Source: Sphingomonadales bacterium (GTDB taxonomy: Bacteria; Pseudomonadota; Alphaproteobacteria; Sphingomonadales; Sphingomonadaceae). Taken from it: a stretch of 64,000 nucleotides of DNA. The translations under genes were made by a program, and so were the position numbers. The notes beneath the pieces are model-generated. The model ran no database searches. It was not told the origin of the DNA and saw only the letters and a program-made list of their open reading frames with translations. Positions 58,152 to 64,000 of the stretch are shown one piece after another (within the stretch, counting starts at the first letter, position 1; every line of letters starts with the position of its first letter). The DNA is taken from NCBI GenBank assembly GCA_016720115.1, contig JADJXT010000001.1, positions 248,001-312,000 of the forward strand, read 5' to 3'.

Positions 58152-58825
58152 GCCGTGATGCCTTCCAGCGGAAAGCGCACTTCGATTATCGTGCCGCGCA
58201 ACCCCATCGCGGCCCCGCGGGCGACTGTCATCGTCCCGTGCAGCGCGGTGGCGCGAGAGCGCATATTGCGCAGACCATTGCCCGTCCGCGCAGTCTCCGG
58301 GTCGAAGCCCTTGCCATCGTCCGCTACCAGCAGGACAAGTCCGTCCGCCGCATTGCTCACACGTATCCCGATGTTTGAAGCTTCGGCATGGCGCAGGGCG
58401 TTGCCGACCGCTTCGCGCAGGATCGAACGCATGGCCGCTACCGATTGCGGCGGCAGTTCGGCCTGGGTATCCATCTGCCAGACCAGCCCGATATCGGCTG
58501 AAGACAGAAGATCGGCGATCTCCACCCGAAGGTCGGCCATCAGTTCGGCAAGGGTCAATTGCTCGCCCGCGCTGTTGTTGATGATCTCGCGCAGATCAGC
58601 CAACGTATCGCGGATCAGCTCGTCCTTACGCGCCGTATCGCGGCTATGCAGCGCGCCAAGCAACTGCACCCCGATATTGTCGTGCATGTCGCTCGTGATG
58701 CGTTGCCGCTCTTTGGCTACGCCCTGTTCATAGGCAAGGCGGCTGGCGATGGCGTGGTCCAGCATAGCACATAGTTCGCGCGCTCTTGTCTCTTCGCGTG
58801 AAGAAAACAGGCCGCGCCCATTCAT
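58148..58825 (-). pseudogene. Sensor histidine kinase, C-terminal kinase part
   Basis: 225 codons with a HisKA_3-like dimerisation region (KERQRITSDMHDNIGVQLLGAL; phospho-His in MHDN), then the ATPase domain with ILREAVGNALRHA (N box), VADDGKGFD (G1) and GNGLRNMRSRATALHGTM (G2). It is the true end of the gene and may still be translated from ATG 58825. Upstream codons needed to connect it to the membrane part are in another frame, with a change at the C5 tract (58845-58849). Confidence 0.8.
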
Positions 58826-58849
58826 CGCGTGTTCCAGTCGCAGCGGGGG

Positions 58850-59834
58850 AGTGTGCCGGTGGCGGGGATCGCCAGCGCAGCGCCGTCATCAAGGACCCTG
58901 GGCTTCGCGACCGGTTCGCCGGTGTGATCCTGAGTGGTTGGAACACTCCCTCCAGCAGTGCGCGCCAGCGGTCCAGGCGCTCCGGCTCGTCCGGTGCGAG
59001 AGCGACGCCGAGCATGTCGTCAAAGCTTGCCTTGGCCTCCCCACGCCGCAGCAGTTTGCGAGCGATCGTGTCGCGCAGGGGCAAGTACAGGAACCCGACC
59101 ATGATGAGTGCCAGGCCGAAGGCCGGCGCGCGCTCCAGGGCGATCCACGAAATCAGGGCGGCGTCCACCGCGATCAGCAGTGCTGCGCCCGTCATGTAGA
59201 ACAGGATGCGGAACGCCCAGCGATCAAGATCAAACAGGCGATACCGGGCAACGCCGATCGCCATGCCCGCATGAATCAGGAGGAAGAAAGCAAAGGCAAA
59301 GCCCTGCGGCAAACTCGGGGTGAGCCCGATCAGGCTGGGCGCGATAACTGTGAACACGAACGCCCCGGCCCCGACTGCAACCGACAGGCCGAACCAGCGC
59401 ACGACCGCGCGGGCCGCGGGATCGCCGCACGATCGCCAATACTGCGCCGCCGCTGCCAGCACAATGCCGATCATCTCCAGCAAGGTAGGCAAATGCGAAC
59501 CGGTGGGTGGTCCGTCGAAAAGCTGGGCAGTGTCAGCCAGCCACCACAAGCCAAACACGAGGAAGGGTGCCCAGAGCCATCGGATGGCAACAAGCGGTTT
59601 GGGATAGCGCAGGAGCAAGGCGATCATCGCCGCGCCGAACAGCAGCGCGCCTCCATGATTCGTCGCCGAGAGCGCATAGAAGAGGCTGCCGTCGATCGCC
59701 AGTTCCCGGGTGCTGTAAAGCGCGGCCGGAAACGTGAAGACCATGATGCCGAAGCTCGCCAGGGCAAACAGACCCGCAGCCGGATCGTCGCGCCGCAGTG
59801 CCCAGACCCAGCCACCGATCAGGAAACTCAGCAA
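58850..59834 (-). pseudogene. Sensor histidine kinase, membrane part (frameshifted at both ends)
   Basis: About 300 codons with eight hydrophobic helices (MLSFLIGGWVWAL, FGIMVFTFPAAL, LLFGAAMIALLL, LWAPFLVFGLWWL, FAFAFFLLIHAGMAI, ILFYMTGAALLIAV), then a linker EAKASFDDMLGVAL and RWRALLEGVFQPL. The open frame itself runs on to 58728, but from about 58930 the coding signal (EPVAKPRVLDDGAALAIPAT) is in another frame. The left end connects to the N-terminal part by a further shift near 59850. Confidence 0.75.
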
Positions 59835-59836
59835 AC

Positions 59837-60292
59837 CTACCGCGACCTGACCCAGAAAGCGGACGGAAGATCGCGGATGGGACGCCGCGGTTCCGACGAA
59901 ACGGCCGTCTCTCGCGTACTTCCTGTTTCGTCGATGACTACAATTCCGACGCTCTTGCCGTCTATGATGTCAGTGAGTGCCGTCTGGCGCGCAAAGAAGC
60001 GCCGCATATCCGCATAGGTTGCCAGCGTATCCGGCTCTTCGATCAGGTCACCTGCCTCGATGGCGAAGGTCCGTCCATTATTCCCTCGGATGGCAATCAC
60101 CCGTGACGCACTGATCGTGGCCTGATCATCGCCCGGCGCGGGCGCTACCCGGACAGCGCCTGATTGGTCTGCCGTAAATACGACGCCCAGCGCCGGGCGA
60201 CTGATCGCCGCATGCAACAGAGTCGCACCTGCCAACAGTGCGGCCAGCACCAGACCAATGATCGCGGATGCCGGTGTCAGACGCGATTCCAT
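59837..60292 (-). pseudogene. Sensor histidine kinase, N-terminal part
   Basis: About 145 codons from MESRLTPASAIIGLVLAALL (signal anchor) through an extracytoplasmic region with a PDZ-like pattern (GVVFTADQ, VIAIRGNNGR, AIEAGDLIEEPDTLATY) to RDLPSAFW. The membrane part continues in another frame (LGQVAVGLLSFLIGG). One missing base near 59850 would explain the break. Together with the two following entries it forms one broken gene of about 710 residues. Confidence 0.7.
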
Positions 60293-60458
60293 GATGTAAT
60301 TCCGCCCCTTGCTTCAGCCCCGCTTAGCAGATTAGAACGTACCAGGGATTCGCGCCACCCCCGAACAGGGTATTGTGAAGGACAGAAATCCCTTTAAATT
60401 GGGTCGGCGACTTCTCTGGCTGCCGACATTGCGCCGTTCGTTCATTGGGGAAAATGAC

Positions 60459-60956
60459 ATGAAGCTGATTACCGCCTGCCTCGCCGTCTCCCTGTGTCTG
60501 ATGCCCGCAATAGCACAGGCTGATGAAGCTTCGGCCTGGACCAAGTACGAAGGTCGAATCGACGGCGTTCTGGATGCTCTTCACGCCGCATGGCGCACGG
60601 GCGAAACTTCCGAAGGAGGCCGCCAGCGGGTGAAGGGCTTGTGTCAGGGAGTGACCCGCGACAGCACCGGTGGCGAAGGCATCCTCCTTCCAGGCTGGGC
60701 ACGCAGCCTCATCACGGCATGTAGCTATGTGGACGAGCTTGCAGGAATGAATGCAGACACGATCTGGTCGGCAAACGATGTCAGGGCCAACTGCAATCAG
60801 ATGAAGAAGGACGCCGGGGACATGCTGAAGGCTCGCCCCGTCGCAGCTGCGCCGCAAGCGCACGAGAAAGCCCGGCATCTGGGCGCGGACCTGATGTTTT
60901 TTTATGAAGGCGGCTGCAAACGGCGACGGGACGCCAAGTCTGCTTATCACCCATAA
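60459..60956 (+). CDS. Secreted hypothetical protein (Rap1a/Tai-like pattern)
   Basis: A 165-aa protein with a signal peptide (MKLITACLAVSLCLMPAIAQA, cleavage before DEAS). The mature part is helical with four cysteines (KGLCQGV, TACSYVDEL, RANCNQM, EGGCKRR), a spacing that recalls Rap1a/Tai-type immunity proteins. Similarity is only in pattern. ATG 60459 is preceded by GGGGAAAATGAC. It is divergent from the broken kinase gene. Confidence 0.65.
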   Translation: MKLITACLAVSLCLMPAIAQADEASAWTKYEGRIDGVLDALHAAWRTGETSEGGRQRVKGLCQGVTRDSTGGEGILLPGWARSLITACSYVDELAGMNADTIWSANDVRANCNQMKKDAGDMLKARPVAAAPQAHEKARHLGADLMFFYEGGCKRRRDAKSAYHP

Positions 60957-62322
60957 TTTGCTTTAAGTTAACGCCGTTGAAAAACGTGATGCGAGTCGGC
61001 GCTCGGTCATCGTAAACGATGACCGAGCGCCGGTGGACTCTGGCTTACGGAGCTTCGGAGGCGGATTCAAACCTTCTGATCTCAGGCGGGAGGGGGCACC
61101 AGTGAGGGCCGTTGTCGATGCTGTGGCCGATATCTCCCGGCGAAGATCGCCACCCGGTCCTCACCGTTTTCGTTCTTCTTGTGGACTGAGGAAGGCAGAG
61201 CCTTCAGGCACTCATACAGGTCGGCAATTGTCCAAACAGATCGCGTCCTTCGGAGCCAAAATCCCATGATATCATGACAGCCCTATTGATGGCCATTTGG
61301 TCCCCATTCACGAACAAACGTGGATTTAGAAGCGGATCGCTCGCCTTCCTTGACCAAAAATTTTATCGCTCGAACGCCGCTTTTGGCGCTCAATCCGTTG
61401 GATATCTCATGAAATTCTGTCCGGCCATGTAATCTGGTATTCCGGTTTCGTACCATCAGTACGGAACCGGGTTGACCCGGCACACCGTACCCAGGCAGCG
61501 ACTCCAAAATTGCTGGCATGGCCAAGCTTTTCGGGATTTGAGCAAACGTGCTTTTGCTCTTTGTGACAAGCAGGATGCTGTAAGTCAGACTGCGATTGAA
61601 GCTGAGGTTGAGCTTCTTCTCATGCACGAGAAGAACGGAATTGAAGCTTTGGTGCTTGACGGCACTACTGATGCCGCCCTTCAGGGATGCCAAGCTTAGG
61701 GTTCAGCTGGAGCTGGCCGCTCTTCTTGGCGCGGACGAGATTGATGAGGATGTTCTGGACCGTGCACAGCAGATCGATCCTACCGCTTCCATCGATGGGC
61801 ATCATGTTGTCTTTACCATCAACGGCACCGCAGCCCGGCGTGGCAGTACGCAATCCGCACCTCGCTACATAATCGATGATAGCGAGCGACGGCGACTGCT
61901 GGCTGACCTCATTCGCAAGTCGCATCGACAACTCGAAAAGCTCAATGCTTCGCCACTCCATCCCGATGAACATGTCCACGCGTGTAGGGTGTGCCTGTCA
62001 ATTCCGTATAATTCCAGCCTCAAAACCAGTTTTTTGGGCTTGGCTGAAATGGCATAAAAAGACCCGTTTTCCGCGGGTCTCACCGCCTCTGCGGCAATCG
62101 AGCGAGTGATATGGCGCTCCTCTGACCCAGTCCAATGTTCCGCCTTTGATCCGAATTGGGGACCAAATAGCATTCACGAGCATGCAAACTTCTCAACGCC
62201 GAAAGCGGCACCGCTTTCGACCTTATTGAGCCTGAAACTGAGAGGGTGGAAGAAATGAAAATGGCCCCGACGGTTTCCCGCCGGAGCCATTGATTTTCAG
62301 GTTCGGATGAACCGGGGCGGCG
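60957..62322. other. Gene-poor 1.4-kb stretch with protein remnants
   Basis: Several open frames overlap here, none convincing as a full gene. The best is part of 61596-62057 (+): KLRVQLELAALLGADEIDED ... DDSERRRLLADLIRKSHRQLEKL has good coding character from about 61689, in continuity with an earlier frame (AIEAEVELLLMHEKNGIEALV, about 61595-61660), as if one gene were frameshifted near 61675. A 16-bp hairpin lies at 60998-61031, and ATTTGGTCCCCA (61295-61306) is repeated inverted at 62157-62168. Confidence 0.5.
60998..61031. terminator. Long perfect hairpin downstream of the secreted protein gene
   Basis: GGCGCTCGGTCATCGT (60998-61013) and its exact complement (61016-61031) are separated by AA only. 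The stem ends 40 bases after the stop of the 165-aa gene. No T-run follows. A terminator or mRNA-stability element is likely. Confidence 0.6.
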
Positions 62323-62691
62323 CTACTTGGCGCGCCGCTTCTTGGGTTCATCTTTGGCGGCTTCCTTGGCCTTGGCGAGGAAGTCGACCTGCTCGGCGAT
62401 GATCTCGCAGCCGTAACGGTCGGTGCCATTCTGGTCGGTCCATTTGGTGTAATGGATGCGGCCCGTGACCATGATCATTGCGCCCTTGGCGACGTGCTCC
62501 GCGACGCATTTGCCGACGCCGTTGAAGCAGGTGATCCGGTGCCATTCGGTTTCGGTCTGGCGGTTGCCTTCGCCGTCCTTGAAGCTGCGTGATGTGGCAA
62601 GGGAGACTGTGGTGATCGAAGCCCCTGACTGGGTGGTGCGGACTTCGGGAGTGTTGCCAACGAAACCGACGAGAGTGACTGTGTTCTTCAT
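62323..62691 (-). CDS. ssb: Single-stranded DNA-binding protein, plasmid/ICE type
   Basis: A 122-aa OB-fold protein (NTVTLVGFVGNTPEVRTTQSGASITTVSLATSRSF, cited by ends; WHRITCFNGVGKCVAEHVAKGAMIMVTGRI; DRYGCEIIAEQVDFL). The C-terminus is basic (KKRRAK), lacking the acidic DDDIPF tip of chromosomal SSB. Such short SSB proteins are common on plasmids and integrative conjugative elements of sphingomonads. ATG 62691 is the family start. Confidence 0.88.
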   Translation of the reverse strand: MKNTVTLVGFVGNTPEVRTTQSGASITTVSLATSRSFKDGEGNRQTETEWHRITCFNGVGKCVAEHVAKGAMIMVTGRIHYTKWTDQNGTDRYGCEIIAEQVDFLAKAKEAAKDEPKKRRAK

Positions 62692-63390
62692 GAGATTGAC
62701 CTTTCGAAGCTGTTTCAAACCGTCCAAGGGACCATCCCTTTGACTGAGCCCCGATAAGACCGGGCATGGCCAGGACTGCACCAAGCGCAGCGAGGGAAAC
62801 CCCGCTCACAGGAGTGGTGCGGGCAGCGGCGCGAAGCGCAGCAACACGGTCCGCATGAGTGCGGGTTGCAGACCTGACCGGGTCCGGTCAGGGGCTTGGA
62901 TCAGTTCATGAAAGGGGATGTTTTTTTGGGCGGTGACGGCTTTGATTTAATCGTCCTCTGAAGTGCACTCACTTCGCCAACGTCGTGGCTTGGCAACCTC
63001 TGCTGGCCTGACACCAAAACCTTGGAGGGTCTTGGGCGGCTTCATGTGCGTCTCTCCTTTGAGTGCAGTTCACCCAGCAATCGCCTTACGAGACCGTCAT
63101 CATCCGCGCCCTTCCAGCAGTTCATGAAGCGGCAAGCGAACAAGAATGACTAGGATTGGGACTTACCGGTTATTCCCTTGCGAGGGGTTTATCGGCCGGT
63201 TCTTCGCCAAAACCCGACATCCAACTTCCCGACGGTCGACCTCGAACCTTGACTGCGACTGGGCCGTTTCAGGACTGGCAGCTTTTGAAAGTCAAAGTCC
63301 GATAGCGGATGTTCGCCGACGCACCCTAAATCCCAACGTCGCCGCGACTATTAGCGTGGCTAGAGGCCTCCTCCCGATGAGGCAAACTAG
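62692..63390. other. Non-coding stretch upstream of ssb
   Basis: I see no gene in these 699 bases. CCTGACCGG-GT-CCGGTCAGG at 62873-62892 is a perfect 9-bp inverted repeat, possibly an operator or terminator. G+C-rich with several short direct repeats (CAGTTCATGAA near 62903 and 63118). Confidence 0.55.
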
Positions 63391-64000
63391 CTACAGTCCG
63401 TAGGTGAGTCGTCGCAGAAAGGTCCGCGCGCTCACCAGAACAAGGTGCAGCCGGAAGGTCGAATGGTCCTCGTCGGACAGACCCGGATGCGAGCCGTCGG
63501 TGTGCAGCATCTTGAACAGGCCATTGATGTAGCTCTTGCCGTCCTGCGTCCATTCGTTGCGGTCGATGGCGAGGAACCCCTTGGCGGCGAGCATGGCGCG
63601 CCGGTTTTCCGAGTTCGCGCAACTGGATGCTGCCGCGTGATCCACCGCGAAGGCGATCGCTTCGAAAAGGCTCTCGAAGAAGGTCCGCAACTGGGCATTG
63701 GCGGCGGCCCAATCGCCGCGGGTATGGGCTTCGATCGCCTGGTCGAGATGTCCGGCCGGCACCTGAAAGCCGAGCTGGCGCAGCAGGCGACGGACCTCAT
63801 CATCGGTTTCGGGAAGTGCGATCTCCTGGGGCAGCGCCGCCCTCAGTCTAATCGTATGCGTCTCTTCGTCCTCCTCGACAACATAGCCGTCACGGGCGAG
63901 GCCGCGCAGCAACGCGGCCTGCGCCGGCGAGGCGAAGCGCGGGCGAACCAGCGCGACGGCTTCGCGCACGAGCGCCTCGGTCAGCGTCACGCTGCCGTCG
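63391..64000 (-). CDS. Abortive-infection-like hypothetical protein (5' end outside window)
   Basis: About 203 codons entering from the right edge and ending at 63391. The N-terminal half has a helical region (EALVREAVALVRPRF, AALLRGLARDGYVVEED). The C-terminal half (FFESLFEAIAFAVDHAA ... MLAAKGFLAID, GLFKMLHTDGSHPGLSDEDHSTFRLHLVLVSARTFLRRL, cited by parts) resembles the C-terminal domain seen in abortive-infection-type proteins, HEPN-like in character. GTG 63990 could be a start, but the frame stays open to the window edge. Function unproven. Confidence 0.55.
   Translation of the reverse strand, partial: DGSVTLTEALVREAVALVRPRFASPAQAALLRGLARDGYVVEEDEETHTIRLRAALPQEIALPETDDEVRRLLRQLGFQVPAGHLDQAIEAHTRGDWAAANAQLRTFFESLFEAIAFAVDHAAASSCANSENRRAMLAAKGFLAIDRNEWTQDGKSYINGLFKMLHTDGSHPGLSDEDHSTFRLHLVLVSARTFLRRLTYGL

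Overview
The window looks like a piece of a Sphingomonadales (alphaproteobacterial) chromosome. Support comes from the gene families and their order: a ParB tail, an mdh/sucD/odhA/odhB/lpd block, a PopZ-like DUF2497 protein, a DivK-like regulator with a DUF3572 gene, a DUF4402-type chaperone-usher locus, moderately high G+C, and frequent 4-base stop/start overlaps. The species cannot be fixed from the sequence alone.

Core part, 1-40.2 kb. After the 3' end of parB comes a chaperone-usher type surface-fibre operon (DUF4402 subunit, PapD-like chaperone, usher-like barrel; 438-4672). Next are fghA, mobA, tRNA-Gly(CCC), a pabB-pabC fusion, an aspartate aminotransferase and a 56-aa membrane protein. 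From 9.8 to 19.2 kb a minus-strand TCA-cycle block reads mdh, a small secreted protein of unknown function, sucD, odhA, odhB, lpd, a TRIC-type membrane protein and a PepSY protein. sucC is not next to sucD. Then follow an M20 peptidase, zapE, a hotdog thioesterase and sdhB, a divergent ATP-grasp / PLP-enzyme pair, a chemotaxis-type receptor, rplM-rpsI, cutA, ctaA, a DsbD-like reductase coupled to a DivK-like regulator, DUF3572/HAD/RidA/GNAT genes, an amidohydrolase, popZ-like, a TolC-family protein and an isoaspartate-methyltransferase-like gene, ending at tRNA-Cys.

Accessory part, 40.2-64 kb. An 8.3-kb element (40182-48509) sits in the 3' end of tRNA-Cys between 17-bp direct repeats. It carries only integrase, a 65-aa protein, portal, prohead protease, major capsid, a MerR-like regulator, large terminase, an HNH nuclease and an HTH/DnaA-N-like protein. 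There are no tail, lysis or baseplate genes. This gene set resembles capsid-forming phage satellites and is the most interesting system in the window.

Directly next to it lies a second, decayed island (about 48.5-53.9 kb) bounded by a 14-bp repeat. It holds a MarR-like gene, an HxlR regulator with a palindromic operator candidate, two gene fragments fused by deletion, a thioesterase, a quinone-oxidoreductase-like enzyme and a truncated MATE pump joined to a ParB-like fragment.

Further right are a truncated 2OG-Fe(II) oxygenase, an autotransporter split by a 1-base frame change in a G6 tract, and a LuxR-type response regulator whose sensor kinase is broken by at least three frameshifts. The window ends with plasmid/ICE-like material: ssb, gene-poor DNA and a partial abortive-infection-like gene.
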